Notes: generated by a model from the letters alone, not told the origin. DNA of 64,000 nt from Gonocerus acuteangulatus (GCA_946811695.1 OX328123.1:118117602-118181601); one strand, 5' to 3'. Numbered from the stretch's first letter, positions 37,048 to 49,196 are shown. Program-made: numbers and translations.

Positions 37048-37072
37048 AGTCGTGTCAAAGCATCTGAGTGAG
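37048..37072. repeat. 25-bp direct repeat, left copy
   Basis: agtcgtgtcaaagcatctga + gtgag; identical to 38919-38943. The two copies bound the antisense errantivirus fragment. Confidence 0.95.
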
Positions 37073-37295
37073 TTAAATTCAAAAACTACAGGAGACACTT
37101 TTTAAAAACTGTATTTATTGAATATTAATTACATGAACTGGTTAGAATTTAGTACTATGTGCACAATAACTGGAAAGAGACTGACTGTCTAGCCGAAGGA
37201 GCAGTAGTTGTCATGGGAGATAAGCACCTGCTTATATAGGAGTGGGGATAGATAGGAGGTTCTAGGAAGGGCTAGGGATTTATCTCCTCCCATCC
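37071..37295 (-). repeat. errantivirus 3' LTR and polypurine tract
   Basis: Downstream of the env stop on the minus strand is a purine-rich tract (ggatgggaggaga), then about 210 bp with a TATA-like tatataag (near 37233) and an aataaa signal (37114-37119). This is the layout of a 3' LTR: U3 promoter then R/U5. Exact LTR ends are uncertain, and no 5' LTR is present. Confidence 0.65.
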
Positions 37296-38351
37296 TTAAG
37301 TCTGGAGCTGCTGCGACAGGGATGCTCGAAGAGGCTGGGCCCATGGGTCATAATCAGCAGGGCTGATGATCTGAAGTGGGATGATCTGTGGTGATGTCAC
37401 TGATGGTGAAGATGTGGTGCAGACACTTGTATTACTTACAAAATATAATTTCTTGAACATATATACAAATCCTAAAATTAATAGACAAGTACATATACTT
37501 GATATGTATAATATGTAATCTTTCACTGAAGGTGAGTATAATGCCAAAGATTCCATTACCACGGGGGGTATATTTGGAATTTCTAATTTATCAAAACTAA
37601 TATTCAATTTTGAAACTTCAAGAATGGGTGCCTGAAAGGGGTAAACAGTACTATCAATGGTTTGTTTACTGACTCTAGGAATTTCTTTATAGCATTCTGT
37701 ATAATTAAGTTTAATTAACGTTGAAAAGGGTACAAATATTGGGTTAGTTGAAGTACAAGAATGTAAGATAGTTTTGTTATATATAACATAAGAATTTAAA
37801 GGTTCAATATATTTAATAAATGAAGTGTTAGTAATAGTGGAAGTTATACAATCATTAATATTACCCTTAAAAATATTATTTACACATTTGTTAGTATTAT
37901 ATACCTTAAAATTAGTACAATAAAAATTACTTAAAATATAAGTACAGTTGGCAATATATTTGTTGCTGTTTAATACATAAACAAAATTTGTTTCAGAAAG
38001 GGTTGTCACCGTCAAATTTTGATGTCGCACAGGAGTGGACAGTAAATAGTATGTTGAAAAGGTTTCAGATGACAACGGTAATTTTACAATAAAATGAATT
38101 ACATCTCTATAAATAGAGCAATGGATTTTTCCCAGTAACCATAATACCTCAGTTTCATTTGATACAAAGCTGATAGAGGGGTCTATATAATTTAAAATTT
38201 GAGCCAAAAGTGAAGAATGTATTATTCCAAGTTTACAAAATTCTAGTGTTAGTTCAATGTCATTTATCCGGGATGAAATGTAGTTTAAGTGTACGTAAAG
38301 GTTGTTTAAGTGTATCTCTACTTCGTCTTTGTCCATTTTCCTGTAATCCAT
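37296..38351 (-). pseudogene. env: errantivirus env, main (F1-like) part
   Basis: A 351-codon open stretch that continues the env begun at 38677 in another frame. It carries an extended ectodomain with many Asn-X-Ser/Thr sites and cysteines, a hydrophobic membrane segment near residues 277-302 (YILYISSICTCLLILGF), and a short cytoplasmic tail ending at the stop before the polypurine tract. Errantivirus Env proteins belong to the same fusion-protein family as baculovirus F and sit on the cell or virion surface. The ATG at 38351 is internal, not a natural start. The reading frame here is undamaged after the frameshift, suggesting a modest age. Confidence 0.8.
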
Positions 38352-38677
38352 CCTATAGCGTTTATTAATCCGCGTTTAGTCCTTCTTTTATTTGAAATGA
38401 GTGACAATTTGTTGGCAATAATCTGTGTTTGGCTAGTAATTAAAGGGTAAATTTTACTTTTGTTAAATAAAGGTAAGATCTCTTGGATGTTTTGAAGTTC
38501 GCTTCGTAAAAGAGAAAGATTCATAAAGTGGTACAGAGTGTAGAATTTGCTTATTTCGTAAGCGTCTGGAAGATGAACTGGTGTGATTCCAGGGGTAGTA
38601 GTCAAGTCTTTTATCATCAAGGTGTTAGTCGTTGTTTGTAATGTCAGGAAGATGAGAATTACCGGGTACAGCATCAT
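38318..38677 (-). pseudogene. env: errantivirus env, N-terminal (F2-like) part
   Basis: Starts at the ATG at 38677 with a hydrophobic signal-peptide-like leader (MMLYPVILIFLTL), then a helical stretch, and near its end a basic furin-type site (RTKR) directly followed by a Gly-Leu-Ile hydrophobic start of a fusion peptide. This order (leader, small subunit, cleavage site, fusion peptide) is that of insect errantivirus Env. The frame ends soon after the fusion peptide; the rest of the protein is in another frame (37296-38351), so the gene is broken by a frameshift in the overlap 38318-38351. Confidence 0.8.
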
Positions 38678-38918
38678 CTACAACAATTGTAGGATTTTTG
38701 TTAAGAATTTTTTGAGGTCGTTGTACATTGTCAGGGTGTATTTCGGATGTTTCATTTTTAGAATCTTTTACTGCAATCTTAACTGGTTTATAAGGATTTT
38801 TATTCTTTCCTGTTTTATGTGTTTTTATGTAGACTGTTTCATCATTAAAAGTTGGTTCTTCCCTATTCTTATTTACTTTTTCTGTCCTGTTTTCTTTTTC
38901 TTTATTTATCGTGTCTGC
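38625..38918 (-). pseudogene. pol: errantivirus pol, C-terminal tail
   Basis: A minus-strand frame open from the 25-bp repeat reads INKEKENRTEKVNKNREEP, then ETVYIKTHKTGKNKNPYKPV, and stops at 38627-38625, overlapping the first ~50 bases of env. A lysine-rich segment with a VYIK...NPYKPVKI block upstream of env matches the position of the integrase C-terminal tail in errantiviruses. Protease, RT, RNase H and the integrase core are missing. Confidence 0.55.
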
Positions 38919-38943
38919 AGTCGTGTCAAAGCATCTGAGTGAG
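38919..38943. repeat. 25-bp direct repeat, right copy
   Basis: Identical to 37048-37072. Jockey 5' UTR sequence resumes directly after it (acacagcgttcctaaaatct). Confidence 0.95.
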
Positions 38944-39363
38944 ACACAGCGTTCCTAAAATCTCTCGGTTTTATCAGTGAAAAGTGGTGGACAGTGGTCA
39001 TATTTTCTCACGAAAATTGGCACACTGTTGGACAAAGTTTCAGTGCATACATCAGTGAAATATCGCTCACCGAGACATCGAAGTTTACCTACAATCTGTA
39101 AGTGAAGTTACAAACATTAATAGATTATTCAGCCCTCGCTGCTAGTAGGCCTAGTGGTGGGGGGCTTGCCTGTAGCTTCCCGCTCCTGGTGCATAGGAGC
39201 CCCTGCAGAGTGGGAGATACTTTTCCCAGCAACACTCTCTGTAGACAGTCAGCTGGGAGCCAGCCTGCTTGGATCAGCTACTCCGTAGTCGACTCTCGGC
39301 TGAAGATCAGTGGTTCGATCCCACATTTTTGTTACAATTTTTTTTTCTTCTTCTTTTACTAAA
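38944..39363 (+). promoter_or_regulatory. Jockey 5' UTR with tRNA-like segment
   Basis: Leader between the insert and ORF1. At 39130-39335 it is richer in G+C, with ggcctagtggtggggggctt at its left and gaagatcagtggttcgatcc at its right. The latter contains a B-box-like GGTTCGATCCC and a short self-complementary gtggttcgatcccac, as in a tRNA T-arm. It may be an embedded tRNA-derived insertion or an internal promoter; undecided. Confidence 0.4.
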
Positions 39364-40687
39364 ATGTCTACCACTATGGACAGCGAGCAACAACTCACTT
39401 TTCTTGAGTCTACATCAACACATGATGGAGAAAATTTTACCCTGGGGAGACGGAAACGTCTTCGGAAGAAAACTAGCTCAAACCTGTCACCTAAAGCCAA
39501 ACAGCAAAAGGGACCAAAAATGCCTGATGATCAAAATGCTTCCCAAAATAATAAAACTATTTCTTTAAAATCAAATGAGAATCAGAAGCCGCCCAATATC
39601 TACGTTAGAAATATAAAAAACTACAAAAATCTCTATACTCGCCTCAGCCAAGCTGCTGGAGAAAAATCATTTTCTTGCAGGGCTAGATTTAATGATATAG
39701 CGATCAGTGCTATCAATAGTGATACCTACAGGGCAATTACTAAAAAATTGAATGAAATGGAAGCAAACTACCACTGTTATCAATTACCGGAGGAGAAAGC
39801 TTACAGAGTGGTAATACGTAATCTTCATTACTCCACACCTCCTGAAGATATAGCAAATGCCCTAAGGGATCTTGGATACAATGTCAGAAGAATAATAAAT
39901 GTTCACCACCCGACAACAAAAGCACAACTGCCACTATTTTACGTGGACTAAAAACTGAAAAAAGCAGGGAAATTTTTAAGGAGCAATATCTTCTCTATAC
40001 CAAAATATCCGTAGAAGAGCCCCGCCGTCGACGCGAATTAACTCAATGCCACAAGTGCCAGGAGTATAACCACACCAAAGGTTATTGCAACCACGCACCT
40101 AAGTGCGTGAAATGTGGAGAACAGCACAAGTCTGAACATTGCGTGAAACCAAAAGACGTACCAGCAACCTGCGCCAACTGTGGAGAAAATCATCCAGCCA
40201 ATTATAAAGGATGCCATGTCTACAAGGCTCTAAGGACTCTCCGGACTCAACGGCAGAGAACGAGCAGCGCTTCCCGGCTCAGCCACCCACTAGCCTCAAC
40301 CAGCAAGGATGTCACACGCACTCAGCCACAGCAGCCATCCAAGTCAGCTACTTCACCTCGGAGGCCAAAAGTCTCGTAAGCCTCTCTTCTCTCCTCTAGG
40401 CAAAAAATGTGCTGGTAAATTCTCAACCCAATCCAATGCCAATACAAAATCCACCAACCACCCTAGCACAAAACCTCACACCTCCTTCCCAAATTTCCCA
40501 GAAGAATATCCCATCAGTTTCCTCTCCTAAACCTATTAATGCTTCTCCAGTTCCTCCTGCTCCAACACCCCAAGATCCCTTTAACCTGTTTTCCTCGTTC
40601 CTAAATAAGTTGGAAACATTATTAACTCCTCTTATCTCCCTTATGACCTCCCTAATATCCGACATTCTTCCAAAACTCCTTAAATGA
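39364..40687 (+). pseudogene. Jockey ORF1 (gag-like, zinc knuckles), broken
   Basis: The preferred start is the ATG at 39364 (aaaATGtct, MSTTMDSEQQ), although an in-frame ATG lies upstream at 39310. An N-terminal basic, low-complexity part is followed by an RRM-like region (YRVVIRNLHYSTPPEDIANA) and then CHKCQEYNHTKGYC, CVKCGEQHKSEHC and CANCGENHPANYKGC, three CCHC-type knuckles that bind RNA in Jockey ribonucleoproteins. It ends in a proline-rich tail and a hydrophobic C-terminus. The coding sequence is broken by a frameshift near 39948, a stop at 40377-40379 and a frameshift in an A-run near 40402. Confidence 0.85.
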
Positions 40688-43365
40688 TATCCTTTAACTC
40701 CACTTCCCTCACCATAATCCTATGGAATGCTAACGGACTTATCTCACGACGACTCGAGCTCGAACTCCTACTTACAGAAAGAGACATCGACATCGCACTG
40801 ATTACAGAAACACACCTACTTACGACAAACTACTTCTCAATCCCAGGCTGATGTGTGCTACAGGGCAGATCATCCCTCCGATGCCCGGCATGGAGCTGCT
40901 GTTATGGTGAAAAGTTCTTTGGCTCACTTTTCACATTACACTCTCTCCACAGACAGCATGCAGGTAAGCTCTATCTCCCTTTCCCTTTCTTCCTTCAATA
41001 TAATTGTTTCTGCGGCGTATTTTTCCCCAAATTTCACTATTTACCAACCTGAATTCCTCGCTCTATTCCAATCTCTTGGTCCTCGCTTCCTCATAGGGGC
41101 TGATTTCAATGCGAAACATCCCATGTGCGAGGATTGGTTAGACGGGAAGCCGTCTAACCAATCCTCGTGGCAGAATTCTGTATGACATCCTTCAATCCCA
41201 AAACTACGACACCATTTCCCCTGATTCTCCTACATACTGGCCAACCGATCCCTCTCGCACTCCTGACCTTGTCGATTTCTTCATCACTTCTGGCCTAAGG
41301 GGCATATCATACTCAACTCAGTCACTGCTTGAACTCTCATCCGATCACTCAGCCATCCTACTCTCTGAATACCTACCCTCTACCACGCTCCAGCAATCCC
41401 ACTCTCACACCAGGGCCTATGAACTGGGAGTTATTTCGTCAACAAATTTCTCAACTTATAGACCTCAACGTTCCTCTGAAAACCTCATCCTACGTGGACG
41501 AGGCTGTATTGATGTTCACAAAAGCCATACAAGACAGTGCACTGAGCTCAAGCCGACCAACAACACGCCTTCCTTTCCATCCAAAGCCTCAACTCCCAGA
41601 TCACATCCTTAATCTCTTGTCAGCTAAGCGCCAAGCAAGAGCTCGCTGGCAGAGGACTCGTTACCCATCTGACCACACTTCCTTCAACCGACTTACTCGC
41701 CTCCTAAAAAAAAACCTTATCCCAATTCCGATCTGAATCCTTTAATGATTACCTCGAATCACTCACCACCGAAGACAACTCTCTCTGGCTAGCCACCTGC
41801 AAGATTCTCAAATTCCATACCGTCCCTCAACCTCTTCAACGCAGTGACGGAACGTGGGCTAGAAGTGATGAAGACAAAGCCGAATTATTCGCTTCCCATG
41901 TGGAATCCACTTTTTCCCCTCATCCAGAAACCAGCTCCTCCCAAGACCTAGAAATACACGATTACCTGAATAGCCCTCTTCCACTCTCCCTTTCTCCTTA
42001 AGCATTCCATCCTGCAGAAGTTAAATACATTATCAAACACCTTCCAACAAAATCTACCGGTTACGACCTTGTAACAGCCCTAATCCTAAAAAATCTACCT
42101 CACAAAGCAATTATTTTCCACACTTACATATTCAATTCAATCCTACGAACCACCCACTTCCCAAATCCATGGAAGCACTCAATAATAAACCTTACACCGA
42201 AACCCCAGAAATCTCCCAAGATTCCATCATCGTATCGTCCTATCAGTTTGCTCCCAATCATGTCCAAAATATTTGAAAAACATCTCCTAAAAAGAATTCT
42301 GTCCACGATCCCTCCCAATTCCTTGCCTGATCAGCAATTTGGTTTTCGTCCTCAGCATTCAACCATCCAACAATGCTTCAGCGTTGTTGATACCATATCC
42401 CATGCGCTTGAAAGTAGAAACTACTGCACGAGTGCCTTTCTCGACGTCGCCCAAGCGTTCGATCGTGTTTGGCACCCGGGGTTGTTATACAAAGTAAAGC
42501 GCATTCTTCCTCACACATATTTCCTAATCCTGCAATCCTATCTATCTGACGCTCCTTCCAAGTAAGATCTGGTTCCGCACTGTCTAGTTCCCATCCCAGT
42601 ACCACAGGGAAGTATTCTTGGTCCCCTCCTTTACCTTTTGTACACCGCAGACATCCCCCCCCCATCCCAGCACCCACTTAACCACATATGCTGATGATAC
42701 GGCCATTTTTTCTTCGCCTCCTGATCCCGTAACTGCTTCCTGTCATCTACAAGAACATCTGGAGTCTATCGAGCACTGGTGCAAAAAGTGGAAAATTAAG
42801 GTGGATCCTCAAAAATGCTGCCACATTACATTCACCCTCAATAAGAGAGCCTGCCCACCAGTCGTCATATTTAGCCACGAACTCCCCATATCCAACGAGG
42901 TGCGCTACCTGGGATTATTACTGGACAGTAGACTCATTTGGAACCCTCACACCCGACTGAAAAGACAGGAACTGAACAGGAGATAGGGACTCTTACGACG
43001 ACTACTGGGACCTTCATCAAAACTGACAATACACAACAAACTCATTGTATACAAAACCATAATCCGACCTATTTGGACTTACGGACTTGAACTCAGGGGA
43101 ACAACTAAAACTTCTAACATACAGAGAATACAGGCATTCCAATCCAAGGTCCTTCGCAAAATAGTCAATGCTCCTTTTTACGTTTCCAACTCTTCACAAT
43201 GACCTAAACATCCCTTTCGTTCAAGAACTGGCAAAATCCCGCTTCCTAACCTTTCATTCCAAATTGTCCTTCCATCCCAATCCCAGAGCAAAAACACTTT
43301 CCTCCCAAACCCACCCACAAAACCCGCCTAGAAGGCTCAGAGACATTGGCCTTGTGACCTGCTAA
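40684..43365 (+). pseudogene. Jockey ORF2 (endonuclease + reverse transcriptase), broken
   Basis: The ATG at 40684 overlaps the ORF1 stop (ATGA). The N-terminus is an AP endonuclease-like domain: LWNANGLISRRLELE, TETH, then GADFNAKHP (catalytic Asp/Asn) and a DLVDFFI...SSDHSAIL block (catalytic His). The reverse transcriptase has LLPIMSKIFEKHLLKRI, QFGFRPQHST, AFLDVAQAFDRVWHPGLLYK (motif A Asp) and TYADDTAIF (catalytic YADD). The C-terminus, RRLRDIGLVTC, ends at 43365. At least five frameshifts or stops (near 40849, 41150-41180, 41730, 42565, 42985 and 43200) and a hairpin at 41128-41167 disable it. Confidence 0.88.
41128..41167. repeat. perfect 18-bp hairpin inside ORF2
   Basis: Arms cgaggattggttagacgg and ccgtctaaccaatcctcg with spacer gaag. 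The right arm fits the expected endonuclease reading (LTNPRGRILYD in one frame). The left arm looks like an inverted extra copy. Confidence 0.9.
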
Positions 43366-43731
43366 CAGACTAGTGGAGAAAAAATATATTCCAAACTAGG
43401 AAATACCAATATTGATTGGCTCCTTCCATAAGTGTTTTTATCATTATTATTTGTTATTTATTTATTTTTTTTCATGTTTATTTATTTATTATTTAGTTAT
43501 TTCCATTTATTTTATTATGATTACCATTTATTCATTTATTTATACTTAAATTATTTTGATATTTCTTTTTATTTATTTATTTTGTATTTATTTATTTTAT
43601 TTTTTTTACTTTGTTGTCAGTTGTATTGATCAATTTTTGTATATATCATTAATCATATTTGTGAGCAAACATAACCAATGTACTTAAAAATGTACAGATG
43701 TTAAATAAACGTATTATAATAAAAAAAAAAA
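43366..43731 (+). other. Jockey 3' UTR
   Basis: T-rich trailer with tttattta repeats (43440-43615), then an aataaa at 43703-43708 and a short A-run before the target-site duplication. The open frame through the T-rich part is not a gene. Confidence 0.7.
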
Positions 43732-43742
43732 TTAATCAAAGT

Positions 43743-44050
43743 TTTTATAATTATTATTTTTTTCCTTATTAAATTTCATCCTTGTCTCCAGATAATACAA
43801 ATGTTTTTTCCTTATGAACTAGTTATATTATACATATTCGCATTTATGTTTTTTTTCCCCTTTCGTTTCATTTACTCCTCATATTCAACCCAGATTCATA
43901 TACAAGTATTTGCCCTCATTGATTCCTTATATTATACATAGAAACATATACAATTTGTTTTTCTTTCTCGTATATATTTTAGTTTTACGGAGGAATAATT
44001 ACTGTTTGAACTATTATCATTAATTAATTATTCATTTTAATAAAGCATCG
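43743..44050. other. unassigned AT-rich stretch
   Basis: No feature recognised between the Jockey target-site duplication and the next foldback. Confidence 0.5.
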
Positions 44051-44440
44051 CATTCTTAATTGCATACTATCTTTACCTCAACCATCTTTATTGCTTATAA
44101 TTTTTCTTTTTTCTGTTCACAAATCATTCACCCTGGGGAGTTTTGTGGTCACATGGACAGTATTGTGGCCTAAATAATGAAAAATTGAAAGTTTTTTAAT
44201 TATAGAATATGTGAAAAGCTTATTAATGAGGTTAATTCACTTGTATCTACTTTTTAAAGGTAGTAACTGCAATATTACAGTGACGACAAGCCGTTTAAAA
44301 CATTGTGTATGATTTGTGAGTGATTAGTTGAAGTTTTCATAAGGATGGTCCTGAGGCCGAAACGTTAAAAATGTAAGCAATAAAAATTATAAGCAATAAA
44401 TAAATATGGTTGAGGTGAAGGTCGTATGCAATTTAGAATG
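44051..44440. mobile_element. PLE-like foldback relic
   Basis: Arms 44051-44105 and 44382-44440 are inverted copies (attgcatactatctttacct against its complement, with a 4-bp insertion and few substitutions). Next to the right arm is gatggtcctgaggccgaaac followed by gttaaaaatgtaagc, reminiscent of the GAAACGT end of the PLE termini at 28.4 kb but with an eroded stem II. Confidence 0.5.
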
Positions 44441-45690
<1,250 letters not shown>

Positions 45691-45699
45691 AACACTCAA

Positions 45700-46080
45700 A
45701 CATACAAAAACATTTATTTACAATCGCTTCATTAAACTATACATACGTTCAGTTGAGTCATATTTTGTCGTACAGTTTCATTTTATGTAAGTGTTGTAGA
45801 ACAGTAACAATGTGTGGGCTTTTTTCAGAAAATAGTTCGGACATGTCATGTGGAATCGTTAAATAGTCTCGTGTTCTGCATTCTGTAAGTAAGTGTTTAA
45901 CTGTTAGTTCTCTGTTGCATGTCTGACATATTGGACTGTCTTGCCTTGTCATGAGATGGGAATGAGTTAAATGAGTGTGTCCAATTCTCAGTCTTGTAAT
46001 TACTACTTCATCACGTCTTGATAGCTGTGTACTAGCTTGCCATTCATGAGTACTGCTTTTTATCTCCCTTAGGAGGTTTT
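45700..46080 (-). pseudogene. I-type LINE C-terminal fragment
   Basis: The minus-strand frame from about 46077 reads LLREIKSSTHEWQASTQLSR, RRDEVVITRLRIGHTHLTHS, CQTCNRELTVKHLLTEC, IPHDMSELFSEKSPHI and ends at 45758. It parallels the 18.9-19.1 kb copy residue by residue and is intact over its length. It comprises the region after RNase H with the CCHC-like knuckle, then about 55 bp of 3' UTR with aataaa before the (CA)n. Catalytic domains are absent. Confidence 0.8.
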
Positions 46081-46274
46081 AAATTTGAATGTAAGGAATA
46101 TTGTATTTATTTTTATATTGAAGGATGTAGATTTCAGGAATATTTCATAAAAAGAAAATATTTATTTACATTTAACAGCTGAAACTCATCTAAAATGTTA
46201 ATATGTAAACCTCAACAAAATTCAGGTTTCCGAATTCATGATATCTTAACAGAAAATCAAACAATTAAAAGACA

Positions 46275-46560
46275 CGGAGACATGCAAAATTCAAAACTAT
46301 AGTCCAGCACCAAACAAAAGAACAAGGCGGGGCGTGGCCTAAGGGGAGGTAATTCTTCCCCCACCCGTGGGTTTTGCCGAATGGCAAAAAAGCGGAAAAA
46401 ATTCAATATCTCCAGAACAGATTAACTTAGAAACCTGCGGCTGGTCTCATTCGACTCAGAACAAAAACATACATCAAGTTCAATTGGAATTGAAATTTTG
46501 AAAACAATTAAAGAAATAATGAATTAAAGCCTATTATTGGCACGATAAAAATTTCTGAAT
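46275..46560 (+). repeat. dispersed repeat, plus copy
   Basis: ctatagtccagcaccaaaca then aaagaacaaggcggggcgtg, a C-rich patch and aatatctccagaacag. An inverted diverged partner lies at about 48420-48610. Class unknown. Confidence 0.35.
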
Positions 46561-47244
46561 TTTTCGAAATAGGTTGTACTCATCAAAAAAAGTTGCAAGA
46601 AGAATTTTGAGTGCATATTTAAATTAATTCATGCATTATCTGAATAATGTAATTATTTTTTCTTCATACCGTTTAAATCGAGTTTCTAAATTTATTTAAT
46701 TTAATAAAATATTTAAAACTAATTATTTAATGAACCTATTTGAACAAATAAATATTTTTATTAAAATATAAATAGATTACACTGCTAATTATTATAATTT
46801 TTTTTGTTCTTAGTTCAGTGTTTTTTTTTTATTTATTTATTTTCGACAATGTAATTTTCATCACATCAAAAAAAGGTGAGGTGGTTTCGTTTTCATTTTG
46901 AATCATTGCCTTTGTTCTCAACAAATAATCTTTGCATGACACTTACGAGTATATTATAAAAATGGGAATAACGCAGGGCAATATAAATAGCTAAAACGAT
47001 TTAATATACTTGTTTTTTAAATTAAGGAAATGTTACCTTAACATTATATACATGCATATTTGTGTACTTTGTACATAAGTTAATATTAAAATTAATTATA
47101 AAACATAATTAGAATTATTATTTAGTAAAATAAATTACATACAGATTTACATATCATCTGAATCTACAAATATTCATGAATATATAATAAGGATTGTTGG
47201 AAGTATCCATGATATTCACAATCAAGGACACCGTCTTCTTTTAA
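46561..47244. other. unassigned AT-rich stretch
   Basis: No feature recognised. Confidence 0.5.
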
Positions 47245-47330
47245 AGAATTTAAGATGGATGGATGGATGGATTGGGTGTTTAAGGGCAGAAAACATCTAG
47301 GTCCTCACCGCCCTGAAGTGTAGTGCTTGA
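47245..47330 (-). mobile_element. SINE 3' tail fragment with (CATC)n end
   Basis: Minus strand: ggcggtgaggacctagatgt then tttctgcccttaaacaccca and catccatccatcc. The first part matches the tail module of the SINEs at 21.3, 33.0 and 50.1 kb in length and roughly two thirds of positions. No pol III head is visible. Confidence 0.45.
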
Positions 47331-47661
47331 GAGTCGTGTATATGTCGTGAGAGGGATTGTAATTTTGTGTTTAGGACAGTGCATGACAATCAACTGTAAT
47401 TTTTATGACCTCTACTCTTTTTTTTTTTTTTTTAACCTATGTCATTGCTTACGACTAACTTGTTACTTAGATACTAATAGAACTATTTGCACTAAAACTA
47501 ATACTAACATACAGTATAGCACTATTAATACAGTTAAGAGACTTGTATATAATTTCTTTTTTTTTTTTTTTAATGCATATACATATATATATATGTATAT
47601 CTTTTTTATATGTATATATCTATTTTTTCTGAGTAATGTTGTATATATCCTTTTTTTTTAA

Positions 47662-47698
<37 letters not shown>

Positions 47699-48060
47699 TT
47701 TTTATATTTATATATCTATTTTTCTGAGTAATGTCATATATATATTTTTTTTTTTTTTTTTTTTCCTTTTTTTTTTTTAACACTAACGAATACAAACTAA
47801 GTAACTAATACAAACTTAACATAACTATTACAACTATTTGTACTAGAACTAATACTTTACTGGATGCAGTGTTAATACTAAAACTATACTAAATAACAAA
47901 ATTTATAGTAATACCAATTCTAAAACTAATCTAGCACACGTATATGCACATACACCCACGTTCATACACATATACACACCCACATACGTACATACATACT
48001 TACACGCACATGAGTATATACCCGTGCACGTATACATAAATATATTTATTTATTATTATA
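47331..48060. repeat. low-complexity block: poly(T), (TA)n, (CA)-rich
   Basis: T-runs at about 47418, 47558, 47651 and 47740-47778, with two related copies of aatgcatat(TA)n...tttctgagtaatgt at 47570-47650 and 47660-47735, then short CA/TA tracts. Likely expanded by slippage and a local duplication. No gene. Confidence 0.8.
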
Positions 48061-48419
48061 TTATTATTTTATATCATGAGATATAATTGCGCCTTTTTTA
48101 AGAATTCCACAACTTCCAAAACTAAAATTCCACAAGAATTTAAGAGAGATTTAACAGAAGCTGATTTCTTTTGTACTGTATACAAATTGTTAATTTTTCT
48201 TCGAATTATGCTGCCCGTAAATGTATCAATCTGGACATTCTTCTTCCCCTCCGGAGTTGTAAATAAACGTTTCGAAGCCCTAGGACCCTGAATGTTTTTA
48301 TTTCCATTAGCTATGAATTGAAACACCCGTTGCTTCACTAGTTGCTCCAGATATAATATATTTAAGATCAAACTTCTCTTTTTGTTTCCTTAAATACTTG
48401 GCTACATTAAACAGTATTT
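48061..48419. other. unassigned stretch with two-way open frames
   Basis: Frames of 71 codons (+) and 100 codons (-) overlap here. Neither product has a motif that I recognise, and I do not call a gene. Confidence 0.4.
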
Positions 48420-48610
48420 GCCGTTTGAGCGGCCGACCCGATGCCAAAAGTTTGGACATAACTAATAAAGTTAAAGAAGACTGCTCGAGATCTCCAAGTT
48501 GAAGAAGGGAAATGAAGGTGTGGTGGGGTTAGGGAGGGAGGTTGGAGGCTGCGCCTGCGCACTGTCATGTTCTTTTGTTTGCGGCAGACCTATAGTAGAA
48601 TTCTGTAACA
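48420..48610 (-). repeat. dispersed repeat, minus copy
   Basis: Minus strand ctataggtctgccgcaaaca then aaagaacatgacagtgcgca, a C-rich patch and ggagatctcgagcag: a diverged inverted partner of 46275-46560. Confidence 0.35.
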
Positions 48611-48689
48611 TTTTCTTAAAAACATCCCATATAGCGTGGTCGTAAAAGTACAGCTGGTCGTATTTCTGGAGAATGTCTCAACTTAAAGT

Positions 48690-48800
48690 TACCTACATAT
48701 ATAGAAAGAAAGAGAGAGGGTGTTGGAGCGGAAGTGCGTGAGAAAGAGGGAATTAGAATGGGTGGACGTCAGGTAGCGAGCGAGATTGAGAAAGGGAGAT
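48690..48800. repeat. purine-rich low-complexity tract
   Basis: GA-rich text (gaaagaaagagagagg...gagaaagggagatg). No feature beyond composition. Confidence 0.6.
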
Positions 48801-48949
48801 GTTTCAAATACTAAGACATTTTACCAGATAGCATAGGAAATAATATAAATCAATCTTTAATAATTTAGTTGAGTTTTCTTACCCGGATGGTCCTGAATTC
48901 ATTACGAGAGCCTTTCAACGCCAGCTTAATTAAACTTTCTATCAAATGA

Positions 48950-49146
48950 CTTATTAGTATGCAGTGAGCTTTTCACCTCCACTTAAATTCTGTTTATAGG
49001 ACCCAAGAGGTTTCATTCCTTTTTAGCACTTTCATCCGAAGGAAAGTAGCTATTGAGGTTACACTCATGACGGAATTTTTGTAAAATTTCTTCGAATCTT
49101 TATCGATCCTACCTAGTAGACACCAAAAATGACCCCAGTTAAAATT

Positions 49147-49196
<50 letters not shown>

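Larger units (their letters stand above)
37051..43731 (+). mobile_element. Jockey-clade LINE with nested insertion
   Basis: The 11-bp repeat ttaatcaaagt occurs at 37040-37050 and again at 43732-43742, directly after a short poly(A), marking target-site duplication around the whole unit. Inside are a 5' UTR split by an errantivirus fragment (37073-38943), a gag-like ORF1 with zinc knuckles, an ORF2 with endonuclease and reverse transcriptase overlapping ORF1 by ATGA, a T-rich 3' UTR and an aataaa signal near the end. Without the insert the element is about 4.8 kb, as expected for Jockey. Multiple frameshifts make this copy defective. Confidence 0.85.

Noticed and set aside
38583..38942. 119-codon plus-strand frame opposite env/pol
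   Set aside because: Antisense shadow of the errantivirus pol tail and env start.
43432..43629. 65-codon frame rich in Phe/Leu/Tyr
   Set aside because: Lies in the T-rich Jockey 3' UTR; composition explains it.
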